From Nostoc sp. XA010 (lineage in GTDB: Bacteria > Cyanobacteriota > Cyanobacteriia > Cyanobacteriales > Nostocaceae): a stretch of 64,000 nt of DNA. Both the position numbers and the translations under genes were made by a program. Under the pieces are notes generated by a model. The model was not told where the DNA came from and did no database searches. It saw only the letters and a list, made by a program, of their open reading frames with translations. Location of the stretch: contig NZ_JAIVFX010000010.1 of assembly GCF_020829625.1 (NCBI RefSeq), positions 1 to 64,000 on the forward strand, given 5' to 3'. Positions 36,715 to 44,468 of this stretch are shown piece after piece; position 1 is the first letter of the stretch, and each line of letters begins with the position of its first letter.

Positions 36715-37740
36715 CTAACGCCGCAAAAGAACCTCCCAGGTAGAGCCACCAACTACACCATCAGCTTCTAAACCATAGCGCTTTTGTGCAGCTTTCACAG
36801 CTGCTTCGGTTGTCTCGCCAAAGTCTCCATCGGCATCGCCCTTCAAGAAACCAAGCTTTTTCAGTTGTTGTTGCAACTTAACAACTTCAGAACCACGTAA
36901 TCCTATACGCAAAATTGGCATTCCTTCTGAGGTGTATTGAATACCAGGGGTTCGCTTAGTAGTTGTGTTTGGCTGAGTTCGAGTAGTTTGTCTAGTCCGT
37001 GTTGTTGACGGATTTCGAGTAGTTGATGTAGTCCGATTCGGCGTTTTTTGTGTGCTTGAAGTTGTAGTTCTTCGTGGGGTAGCAGGTCTTGGTTCAGGGC
37101 TGTTCGGAACTTGTTTTACAGCTTGTCTTGGGGTAGTAGGTCTTGGTTCGGGGTTAGTTGGAACTTGTGTTACAGCTTGCCTTGGAGGATTGGGATTTGC
37201 AACGTTGGTGAGGTTGCTAGCCTGGGTTGGAACAGGAAAATTGGTAGCTGAGTTAAATCTTGGCTGGGATGAAGGAACGGTTGATGCTGCTACTGGTTTA
37301 TTAGGGAAAAGTCGTTGCCAAGTGCTGGCATCAACAATGCCATCTGGATTCAAACCAGCAGCTTGTTTAAACCGGGAAACAGCACTGGCTGTATTCTCAG
37401 TATATGTACCATCTACGGCACCAGAATAAAAACCCAAAAGTTTCAGAGCTGCCTGAAGCTCAGATACGCGTTCGCCTTGGCTACCAACTTTGAGGATAGG
37501 GCGGTTGATGCTATCTTGAGGATTTACTTGGGCAATTTTTTGTGGCGCTGCTATTGATACTACAGCTGTTGAGGCAATAAGCAGAGGCGTAATGGAGAAC
37601 AAGAGTATTTCACTGGCTAATAAAGATTTAGACCTCTTTGTCCACCAAGCTTTTGGCCGTTTTTCCATCCTACAGCGATTTACAGTTGGGTCTAGTAATT
37701 TTAAGTAACTCAAAATACTTGCTGTCAGGCTGCTTTGCAT
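36715..37740 (-). CDS. Peptidoglycan-binding (PG_binding_1) protein with two domains
   Basis: The 341-residue protein has an N-terminal membrane/signal region (about residues 35-65), a first peptidoglycan-binding domain (LKVGSQGERVSELQAALKLL, residues about 80-145), a long Pro/Thr/Arg/Asn-rich linker with repeats of NPEPRPTTPRQAVKQVP type, and a second binding domain (LRIGLRGSEVVKLQQQLKKL, residues about 275-340). No catalytic domain is visible. It likely sits in the periplasm attached to peptidoglycan. The linker repeats at about residues 185-250 suggest internal expansion. Confidence 0.88.
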   Translation of the reverse strand: MQSSLTASILSYLKLLDPTVNRCRMEKRPKAWWTKRSKSLLASEILLFSITPLLIASTAVVSIAAPQKIAQVNPQDSINRPILKVGSQGERVSELQAALKLLGFYSGAVDGTYTENTASAVSRFKQAAGLNPDGIVDASTWQRLFPNKPVAASTVPSSQPRFNSATNFPVPTQASNLTNVANPNPPRQAVTQVPTNPEPRPTTPRQAVKQVPNSPEPRPATPRRTTTSSTQKTPNRTTSTTRNPSTTRTRQTTRTQPNTTTKRTPGIQYTSEGMPILRIGLRGSEVVKLQQQLKKLGFLKGDADGDFGETTEAAVKAAQKRYGLEADGVVGGSTWEVLLRR

Positions 37741-37829
37741 GGAATTTACTCCCAGAATATTCTCATGCTAATGGTACAGCCGCTTGGTCTAAAAAACAGC
37801 TGCTGCATTTTACGATTCTACATTTTCAG

Positions 37830-39101
37830 TTATGCGATCGCTCGATTAATTGCTTCTTCTTGACCAACTAAAGACAAGTAAGGCTCTTTTAAATACTTAC
37901 GAGCTGAAGCGATGGCATCCTGGGCACTCACAGCCGCAATCAATTCTTGGAACTTTGTATCAAAATCAATTCCTAAGCCCAAAATTTCATACCAACCGTA
38001 TATCTGAGCAATTTGCCCGTTTGTTTGTTTACCCAAAGCGTACTGCCCCAGTATCTTGTTTTTAGCAGCTTTGAGTGCGCTTTCGGATACTTCGGTGGTA
38101 GATAATAAATCTACTTCTGTACGCAGTCCTTCTAGGGCAATGCTGGTATTTTCTGGTGCTGTACCCATGTAAACCACAAACGAGGCTGGAAATAGCCTTG
38201 TGGAGTAAAAGGCGGATACTTCGTAAGCTAAACCACGCTTTTCCCGCAATTCAACAAACAAGCGACTAGAAAGCCCATTTCCCAAGTAGGTACACAGTAA
38301 CTTCAGTGCGGCGTAATCAACAGAACTCACTGACGTTCCCAAATACCCAAGCATCACGATTGATTGTTGTGTTTGTATTGGCTTAACCCTTACCTGCGGT
38401 TCCACCTTAATCTCAGGTAAATTCAGTATTGGCGGTGCTTGGGCTGGCGCTTGCCAATCAGCAAAAACTTCTTCTACCAACGCAGCTGCATCTGTGGCTG
38501 TGACTCTACCAGCAATACTAATTACTACATTATCTGGACGGAAATAAGTTTGGTGATACTCCACTAAATCCGCACGAGTTAAGCTACTCATGGTGGTTTC
38601 ATCTCCCAGCACCGACATGGAGTATGGATGATTTTGGTACATTACCTGCCGCATTTGTTCAAAGGCGACATTGAACGGTTGCTCTTTTTGGGAACGAATA
38701 TCCTGGAGTGCTAAACGCCGTTCTAGTTCCACTTGAGTTTCGGGAAAAGTAGGCGATCGCAAAATCCGCCCTGCTAATGTTAAAATTTCCCCAAAATCGG
38801 ATGTTACAGTTTTGAAAGATAGCAGAAAATAATCAGTGCCAGCATCTGCACTCAAACTCGCTCCTACAGACTCGACTTTTTCTGCAATTTCCAAACTAGA
38901 AAGACCATCGCATCCCTTTGTCATCACTGCTGAGAGCAAATGTGCCAACCCTGCTTGCTCCCGGTTTTCGTTACAACTACCAGCACGCACAAAAATTCGC
39001 GCCGCAATAATATCCGCAGCAGGATTTTCTGCCACCAGCACTACAATGCCATTGTTCAATACAGTACGATGGATAGGCGATTTTTGCAGCAAGGTTGTCA
39101 T
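37830..39101 (-). CDS. M16-family peptidase, non-catalytic (R/Y-type) subunit
   Basis: The 423-residue protein has the M16 fold, but the zinc motif is degenerate: the HxxEH position reads HLLSA at 54-58 instead. It keeps the FVELREKRGLAYEVSAFYS segment that carries the conserved Arg/Tyr pair of substrate-binding subunits, and QQSIVMLGYLG. In M16B enzymes and the mitochondrial processing peptidase such subunits pair with a catalytic partner. The catalytic partner is the gene directly upstream at 39175-40440, separated by a heptamer-repeat spacer of 73 bp. Together they likely form a heterodimer. Confidence 0.88.
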   Translation of the reverse strand: MTTLLQKSPIHRTVLNNGIVVLVAENPAADIIAARIFVRAGSCNENREQAGLAHLLSAVMTKGCDGLSSLEIAEKVESVGASLSADAGTDYFLLSFKTVTSDFGEILTLAGRILRSPTFPETQVELERRLALQDIRSQKEQPFNVAFEQMRQVMYQNHPYSMSVLGDETTMSSLTRADLVEYHQTYFRPDNVVISIAGRVTATDAAALVEEVFADWQAPAQAPPILNLPEIKVEPQVRVKPIQTQQSIVMLGYLGTSVSSVDYAALKLLCTYLGNGLSSRLFVELREKRGLAYEVSAFYSTRLFPASFVVYMGTAPENTSIALEGLRTEVDLLSTTEVSESALKAAKNKILGQYALGKQTNGQIAQIYGWYEILGLGIDFDTKFQELIAAVSAQDAIASARKYLKEPYLSLVGQEEAINRAIA

Positions 39102-39174
39102 TTATCGTTTGTCCTTTGTCCTTTGTCATTTATCGTTTGTCCTTTGTCATTTGTCTTTTGCTAATGACTAATGA
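39102..39174. repeat. Heptamer array between the two M16 genes
   Basis: Units of TTTGTCC, TTTGTCA, TTATCGT and AATGACT type are arranged in tandem for the whole spacer. The spacer has no other content. Confidence 0.85.
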
Positions 39175-40440
39175 CTAACAGGGCTTAAGTACAGTAACCG
39201 CGTAATTTTCAAGCGAGAGATATTGTTTAGCTAGTTTTTGCAGTTCTTTGGCATCAAAAGACTGAATCTGCTGAGGATATGTCACAGCTAATTCAGCTTG
39301 GGCGATGGTGTTGTAATATCCATAAAGCCCTGTAAGCTGATTTGGCGTTTCTGTAGAAAACGCATACTCATTACATAGCAGCCTGCGTGTACGAGCAACT
39401 TCCTGTTCGCTAATTCCTGTAGTCTGCAAATCATCCAAATGAGCGCAAATTAAGGACTCAACTTCCTCCAAATTTTCTGGTTCCAACCAGGCAGTAATTG
39501 TAAATAAACTCGATTCCTGTTGTAGAGAAAAACTACTATAAATCCCCTGTACCAATTGCAAATCTTCTCGTAAATCACGCACTAAACGCGAAGTCCGCCC
39601 TTCTGCCAATAACACTGACAACAAATCTAAACCAAAGCCAGCGCGGATTTCTTCTGCTCCAGGAACCAGCCACGCCATCAATAATCGCGCTTGTTCTATG
39701 CGTGGTAAACACAGTTCTTGACGATGAATACCCGTTATTACTGGCTTTGTCACTTTCTCAAACTGCGGACAATTAGAGCGTTCAGCAAAATCAGCAAATG
39801 AACTATTTACCATTTCCCAAGCTGGTTGCTGGGCTATACCTCCTGCAATTACCACCGTCATGTTTTCCGGCTGATAGTGAGTGCGGTGAAAACAGCGCAT
39901 TGCTTCTGGCGATTGCTGCATCAGTTCTTGCTCAGTACCCAACACCGAACGTCCGTAAGGGTGATGCGGATAGATGCTTTGAATCAGCGTTTGAAAGCCT
40001 ATCCAATCAGAATCGTCCTGACAAGAGCGAATTTCCTCTAGCACCACGTCCCGTTCGCGGCTAAATTCATCTTCTGGAATTGCCGCATTGAGCAGTAGCT
40101 CTCCCAAGTAGGGCAGAGTATCTTTTAAATAAGGGGCAGCTGTGGTGAGTGAATAATGAGCATAATCATAGCTTGTCGCCGCATTACTCACGCCTCCCCG
40201 ATTTTCAACTTGGGAATCAAACATTCCAGGGGGTAGCGTCGCCGTACCTTTAAAAATCATGTGTTCTAAAAAGTGCGCCATGCCAAACCACGGTTCTGGC
40301 TCTATGCTTGCTCCAGCACGCACCCAAACATCCGCCACAACTACAGGGGTAGTGGGAATCTCTTGATGAATAAAAGTTAAACCACTGTCTAATCGGAAGA
40401 CCGAGGCTGGAAATACTGTATTAGTTAGTTTCTGTGACAA
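39175..40440 (-). CDS. M16-family zinc peptidase, catalytic subunit
   Basis: The 421-residue protein carries the intact inverted zinc motif HFLEH at residues 56-60 (in GMAHFLEHMIFKG), the further zinc Glu in the SREREVVLEEI-like stretch (SRERDVVLEEIRSC), and SVLGTEQ. It lacks the RGLAY-type Arg/Tyr segment found in the partner gene. It is the first gene of a two-gene unit with the non-catalytic M16 subunit. Such pairs degrade peptides or process precursor proteins; the substrate here is unknown. No signal peptide is seen. Confidence 0.9.
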   Translation of the reverse strand: MSQKLTNTVFPASVFRLDSGLTFIHQEIPTTPVVVADVWVRAGASIEPEPWFGMAHFLEHMIFKGTATLPPGMFDSQVENRGGVSNAATSYDYAHYSLTTAAPYLKDTLPYLGELLLNAAIPEDEFSRERDVVLEEIRSCQDDSDWIGFQTLIQSIYPHHPYGRSVLGTEQELMQQSPEAMRCFHRTHYQPENMTVVIAGGIAQQPAWEMVNSSFADFAERSNCPQFEKVTKPVITGIHRQELCLPRIEQARLLMAWLVPGAEEIRAGFGLDLLSVLLAEGRTSRLVRDLREDLQLVQGIYSSFSLQQESSLFTITAWLEPENLEEVESLICAHLDDLQTTGISEQEVARTRRLLCNEYAFSTETPNQLTGLYGYYNTIAQAELAVTYPQQIQSFDAKELQKLAKQYLSLENYAVTVLKPC

Positions 40441-40738
40441 TTTTCTGTAGCTTTAACCACAATTTCAGATAATTTTGTCATCTTAACTCTGAACGATACC
40501 TAATTTAGAATCAAGTTATACAGATTTTGTTTTTATCTCCAAATATTACTAATTTCTAATTAAATTTTTTTGATTAATATAGCCAAAATGCTGAATCTGC
40601 GTTGTTTCAGATTTTTAGTTTAGATTTCCTTATTTTTGACATAAGTAATACTTATTTAAAGAATTGGGGTTGCCTATTTGCGAGATGATTTAGCAACTTC
40701 CAAAACTCTCCCCCTGTTCTGTAATACCAAATAATTAA
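40441..40738. other. Gap upstream of the M16 genes
   Basis: No gene is seen. The segment 40673-40725 contains GATGATTTAGCAACTTC and neighbouring sequence shared with 17095-17150, an uncharacterised short repeat. The M16 promoter should lie here. Confidence 0.4.
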
Positions 40739-40769
40739 AGCTCCTAAGTTCTAACTGACTTTAGGAGCT
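40739..40769 (-). terminator. Intrinsic terminator of the 6S RNA gene
   Basis: On the minus strand AGCTCCTAA and TTAGGAGCT form a 9-bp stem, with further pairing in the loop, followed by TTTAATTATTT. It lies directly downstream of the 6S RNA end. Confidence 0.75.
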
Positions 40770-40774
40770 AATAA

Positions 40775-40963
40775 TTTTAAGTTCACCGCGACGCCGTTTT
40801 ACCTAAGTTTATGACCTGGGTTTATCCAGGTGGGAACCTAAATTCCTCGTTTAAAGTTTCCGGGTACATGCCCGGTATACTGCCACGAGAACAGTTGACT
40901 CCCTTGTCATTAAAGGCATAGATCAAAAAACTTGATGGCAGTCACCAACGTCGTAGTGCAACT
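40775..40963 (-). ncRNA. ssaA: 6S RNA (SsaA)
   Basis: 6S RNA binds the RNA polymerase holoenzyme by imitating an open promoter. On the minus strand a TATAAT box (40975-40970) precedes a transcript of about 188 nt. Its ends pair: AAGTTGCACTACGACG at the 5' side with CGTCGCGGTGAACTT at the 3' side (plus-strand 40779-40793), forming the closing stem. Inner hairpins such as CCGGGCATGTACCCGG and ACCTGGATAAACCCAGGT flank the long central region. An intrinsic terminator follows. Its place directly next to purK is the conserved cyanobacterial location. Exact ends are estimated from the promoter and terminator. Confidence 0.85.
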
Positions 40964-40969
40964 TCACTC

Positions 40970-40975
40970 ATTATA
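40970..40975 (-). promoter_or_regulatory. -10 element of the 6S RNA gene
   Basis: A perfect TATAAT on the minus strand lies 7 nt before the proposed 6S RNA start and 48 bp past the purK stop. A -35 box is weak (TTGAAC at 41002-40997, spacing longer than usual), so read-through from purK may also contribute. Confidence 0.65.
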
Positions 40976-41023
40976 GCTTTCAAAAAGATGTTGTGTGTTC
41001 AATATCGAAAGTTTCCGATCTAT

Positions 41024-42181
41024 TTACCTGGGATACCAGATAGATTCTATGTTGTGGGCGATGGCGATCGCTTGCTCTCGATTCTGATTATCCAGCAAAA
41101 CGGTAACATGTCCCAACTTCCGCCCTGGACGTGATTCTGTCTTCCCATACCAGTGAACGTGCGCCTGAGGAATTTCTGCTATTTGTTGACGCTGGCTTTG
41201 GTAGTCGCTGTGAGAGTTTTCATACCCCAGTAGGTTCACCATCACAGCGCTGGCGCATTGCAAAGCCGGATTTCCTAAAGGTAAACCACAAACGGCTCTC
41301 AGGTGCTGCTCAAACTGCGAAGTTTCACAGGCGTCAATAGAAAAATGCCCAGAATTGTGGGTACGGGGTGCAATTTCATTTACCAGTATTTTGCCATTAG
41401 TACCCAGAAATAGCTCAATTCCAAAAATGCCCACTACTTCTAGGCTATTTAATAGAGTATGTGCGATCGCTTGGATTTCTGCTACTTGATTAGGCGTAAT
41501 TTCAGCAGGCGCAATTACCCGCCGACAGACTTGTTGTTCTTGTTGGGTTTCTACCACTGGGTAAGTTACAATTTCTCCCTCTACAGAACGAGCTGCAATT
41601 ATTGCTAGTTCTCTTTCAAAAGGAATAAATTCTTCTAACAAGAAAAGTGATTGATTTAAACTTGTTGTGGTTTCATCACTTAGCTTTTGCTCTAAAGTAG
41701 CAAAATCCTGAATTATGAAAGTACCTTGACCATCATAACCGTGGCGGCGCGATTTTAGGACTACTGGAAAACCTAGATATTCTATTTTGGATTTGAGATT
41801 TTCTACCTCGTCAAGGGCTAAAAATTGGGGAACAGGTAAGCCCAAGTCGCGTAAATAGCAACGCTGATGATATTTATCTAAAAGAGGAGCTAAAGCTTCT
41901 AATCTGGGACGAAAACAAATGCCTTGGTGTGCTAAAACAGATAAAGCATCTAAGTTAACAAATTCGTTTTCAAAGGTGATGACATCGCATTTTTGAGCTA
42001 ATATTTCCGTAGCAGTTGCGTCATCAACTGGGGCAAAAACAGTTTCTTTCGCAATTGACACAGCCGGGTCGTGTTCACTAGGAGTTTGTACTACTAATTC
42101 TATTCCTAGCCTCTGTGCTGCATCTGCCATCATCCAGGCAAGTTGTCCGCCACCAATTACACCAACACGTTTCATTGACAT
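41024..42181 (-). CDS. purK: 5-(carboxyamino)imidazole ribonucleotide synthase
   Basis: The 385-residue ATP-grasp enzyme converts AIR, ATP and bicarbonate to N5-CAIR in purine synthesis. It begins with the glycine-rich RVGVIGGGQLAWMM and shows TFENEFVN, PVVLKSRRHGYDGQGT, EEFIPFERELAIIAARS, VNEIAPRTHNSGHFSIDAC and the C-terminal GRKLGHVTVL motif. Length and motifs are normal. Its start overlaps the end of the upstream pentapeptide-repeat gene by 10 bp, implying co-transcription. The 6S RNA gene follows on the same strand, 60 bp after the stop. Confidence 0.96.
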   Translation of the reverse strand: MSMKRVGVIGGGQLAWMMADAAQRLGIELVVQTPSEHDPAVSIAKETVFAPVDDATATEILAQKCDVITFENEFVNLDALSVLAHQGICFRPRLEALAPLLDKYHQRCYLRDLGLPVPQFLALDEVENLKSKIEYLGFPVVLKSRRHGYDGQGTFIIQDFATLEQKLSDETTTSLNQSLFLLEEFIPFERELAIIAARSVEGEIVTYPVVETQQEQQVCRRVIAPAEITPNQVAEIQAIAHTLLNSLEVVGIFGIELFLGTNGKILVNEIAPRTHNSGHFSIDACETSQFEQHLRAVCGLPLGNPALQCASAVMVNLLGYENSHSDYQSQRQQIAEIPQAHVHWYGKTESRPGRKLGHVTVLLDNQNREQAIAIAHNIESIWYPR

Positions 42182-42696
42182 CCTAGAGAATCACGAGTTT
42201 GCACGCCTGTTTTGGAATTCACACCACTGGCTTTACCGCACAGTTCTTTGATTTGCGCTCTATCCAAAATTGCATCTGTAAAATCTGCACCGTCTATATT
42301 CACATTATTAAATATGGCGCGGAGCAAAAGAGCTTCTTTGAAAACTGCATCGCTCAAATCTGCCTTAGTCAAGTTTACCTGATCGACCATTGCATTAGTT
42401 AAATCTGCTCCGTGGAGATTTGCATTTGTCATCACCGAAGCACTCATGACTGCTCCCCGCAAATCAGCGTTAGAAAAGTTAGTCAGTTCCATATTGGCGT
42501 TAGAAAACTCCGCAGCTTGCAAGCTGTCACCAGAAAAATCACGCCTTGACAACTCTGCATTGCTAAATGAAAGCGGATGAGTCCAGTCTACTGCCTGTGC
42601 GGGGTCTGCCACGCACCATATAATTATTCCTAGAAGGAACGCCAACCCTTGCCGCAATAACATATTGAGAGCTAATTTAGTGTCTAATCGCTGCAT
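42172..42696 (-). CDS. Exported pentapeptide-repeat protein
   Basis: The 174-residue protein has an N-terminal signal peptide (LLRQGLAFLLGIIIWCVADPAQA), probably for the thylakoid lumen or periplasm, and a pentapeptide-repeat body of about 16 units (A[D/N]LxG pattern: FSNADLRGAV, ANLHGADLTNA, NIDGADFTDA). The C-terminus CGKASGVNSKTGVQTRDSLGC has two Cys that could pair, as in lumenal TL-type pentapeptide proteins. Function is unknown. It overlaps purK by 10 bp and is likely cotranscribed with it. Confidence 0.88.
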   Translation of the reverse strand: MQRLDTKLALNMLLRQGLAFLLGIIIWCVADPAQAVDWTHPLSFSNAELSRRDFSGDSLQAAEFSNANMELTNFSNADLRGAVMSASVMTNANLHGADLTNAMVDQVNLTKADLSDAVFKEALLLRAIFNNVNIDGADFTDAILDRAQIKELCGKASGVNSKTGVQTRDSLGCQ

Positions 42697-42868
42697 TTAA
42701 CTACCACATTTGAATATTAGCAAGACTGATCATCTTAATTAAGACTCCCAGGCTTGCTACTGGACTTGGGGAAGGTGTATTTCCCTAGCTTAATATTTTG
42801 TAACGCAAAAAGGGTGGATGCGTAGCCTGTGGTAGACATTGCTTCTCACCCTTAGTAGCTAGACGGCA

Positions 42869-42965
42869 ATATAGCGTTTTCTAAGCAGCTTAGGTACACT
42901 CAAATCTTTTTTGCCAAGGTTAGTAACTTTGAAAACCTACCTTACCAAATCGGGAACCGCTATAT
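42869..42965. mobile_element. MITE-like element, ATATAGCG ends (copy 2)
   Basis: Ends are ATATAGCG (42869-42876) and CGCTATAT (42958-42965), 97 bp overall. Read from the right it starts ATATAGCGGTTCCCG, 5 bp, GTAAGGTA, matching copy 1 at 11682. It abuts the stop codon of the small gene at 42966. Confidence 0.65.
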
Positions 42966-43118
42966 TTACACATCACGCGCTTTGAAAAAATTATAGATAG
43001 CAAGGGCGATCGCTAAAAGTAGCACTGCATGAATTAAATTTCCGGCAATATGAAGTGCCAGTCCTAATGCCCAAAAAGCAATGAGTACAACAACAATACC
43101 CCAAAGTATACTCAACAT
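42966..43118 (-). CDS. Lmo0937-type small membrane protein, 50 aa
   Basis: The minus strand from the ATG at 43118 reads MLSILWGIVVVLIAFWALG, then LALHIAGNLIHAVLLLAIAL and AIYNFFKARDV, then a stop at 42966. It has two hydrophobic helices around a conserved LHIAGNLIH hinge, which matches the small lmo0937 (DUF5670) family of about 50 residues. Function is unknown; members are often stress-linked small membrane proteins. The stop codon directly adjoins a MITE end, so the last residues may have been trimmed or added by the insertion. Confidence 0.75.
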   Translation of the reverse strand: MLSILWGIVVVLIAFWALGLALHIAGNLIHAVLLLAIALAIYNFFKARDV

Positions 43119-43640
43119 ATATTTGATTTGAATCAAGTAAGTTTTTATTTCTTTAGATATTTTACTCTTAGTTTCACTTTGATTCTATTTACCCTCAGAG
43201 AGGTATAGAAATTTAAATCATCTTTCTTGAGAAAGAAAATTAATTTAAAATTTACCTTTTGTCCTTACCCGCAATTCTATTTACCCTATGATTGAGCCTA
43301 CGCCCATGAATTTGTTTACAATTCTTCTGTTAGATTTGAATTTCAGGATATAAGGAGTTCTCTTAAGCAGTAATACTCATGAGCTTATTTACAATTCTTG
43401 ATTTTCAATGTTTCAAGTAAAGTTTATTGTCTTTTAAATTCAACAGCCCCCATGAACTGTTAGTCTTTTAATTAATGAAAGCAAGGTTTGAGCGTAATTA
43501 TATGCGTCTCAACTGCTTAACAAAGCTTAAAGGTTGGATAATTAGCGTTAATTTTATAGTGATTAGTTAGTTGTTCAGGAATCTCCAAGAGTTTACATTC
43601 ACCAAGTACACAACTTACACAAACCGAACTCTGAAACCCG
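43119..43640. other. Gap upstream of the small membrane gene and the 43641 gene
   Basis: No regular gene is seen. Two mini-frames 43306-43353 and 43379-43420 share the sequence M(N/S)LFTIL with synonymous differences. GATTCTATTTACCCT-type sequence also occurs twice (43181 and 43276). Confidence 0.4.
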
Positions 43641-43964
43641 ATGATGAATCATTACTCACTTCAATGGATTGAGGCATGGTGCCAAGAAAATGGCTGGACA
43701 GATTTGTTTGTCGAGCGACGTAATAACTTCTGGGCTTTCCCTCCGGGTGGGGTAATGCCGGAACCAATTCCAGTTCACGTTCTCAGAGTGATTAAAGCCG
43801 AGAAGGGATTGACTTTTGAAGAACGATTGTGGTCGATGTCCGCAGTAATTGGCACAATCCTAGCTGTTCTCTGTACCTTTTGGTTGCAGTCACCAATGCC
43901 ATTAGTTTTGGCTTTCGCTTTTAACGCCGTTACAGTCGCTCAATTTGAACTTGAAGATGCCTAA
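43641..43964 (+). CDS. Conserved cyanobacterial protein, 107 aa
   Basis: The protein has a soluble N-terminal half (WIEAWCQENGWTDLFVERRN, FWAFPPGGVMPEPIPVHVLR, EKGLTFEERLW) and one or two C-terminal hydrophobic segments (AVIGTILAVLCTFWLQ, PLVLAFAFNAVTVAQFE). The sequence seems a well-kept cyanobacteria-specific small protein, but I cannot give a function. It follows a long AT-rich leader and is monocistronic. An ATG one codon downstream could equally serve as start. Confidence 0.75.
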   Translation: MMNHYSLQWIEAWCQENGWTDLFVERRNNFWAFPPGGVMPEPIPVHVLRVIKAEKGLTFEERLWSMSAVIGTILAVLCTFWLQSPMPLVLAFAFNAVTVAQFELEDA

Positions 43965-44099
43965 ATTCTTATTTTGGGCTTTGCTATTAAAAGCTGCTCT
44001 TGTCTACTTTCAGCAAGAGCAGTTTTTAATTTCAGAAGAAGAGACGAAATTACTACAGTTTCAGCTAAAGATTATTAGTTATTGATTAATAAGTTCTGT

Positions 44100-44346
44100 T
44101 TATTGGCAGTCGTTGTTTTGTTTACGTTTTGGTAGTCCAGTTACCGAATCAAAGCCAACAGGCTTATGATTCAGCAACAAATGAGCTATTTCATGCATCA
44201 GATTTGATTTATACCGTGTAGGTGCATGACGGGGGTTGTATACAATTCAGAGCGGGCGAGATCGCTTATAATTGCTCCCACCCATCACTAGCAAGTAATA
44301 CTGCTACTTGCTCTGGCTCTAAATTTGGAATCCGATCGGGCGAATG
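44100..44346 (-). pseudogene. ImmA/IrrE-family metallopeptidase remnant
   Basis: Two minus-strand frames together resemble an ImmA/IrrE protease. The upstream part (44346-44269) reads SPDRIPNLEPEQVAVLLASD, then GWEQL and a stop. The downstream part (44246-44100) reads IVYNPRHAPTR, then SNLMHEIAHLLLNHKPVGF with the HExxH zinc motif, ending at a stop after NNDCQ. In the family these follow one another directly, so a short deletion or frameshift separates them. N-terminal and C-terminal parts are missing. Such proteases usually cleave phage or mobile-element repressors; a mobile element may once have lain here. Confidence 0.7.
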
Positions 44347-44468
44347 TTAATATTTTGCGGCATCATTGCGATCGCCGTATCACCCCATAGGTGGTGAAAC
44401 CCCATTTACAAAATTAGAAAAAACTGATTAAATATCTTATACTTAGTGTTAATTTAAACATACTATTT

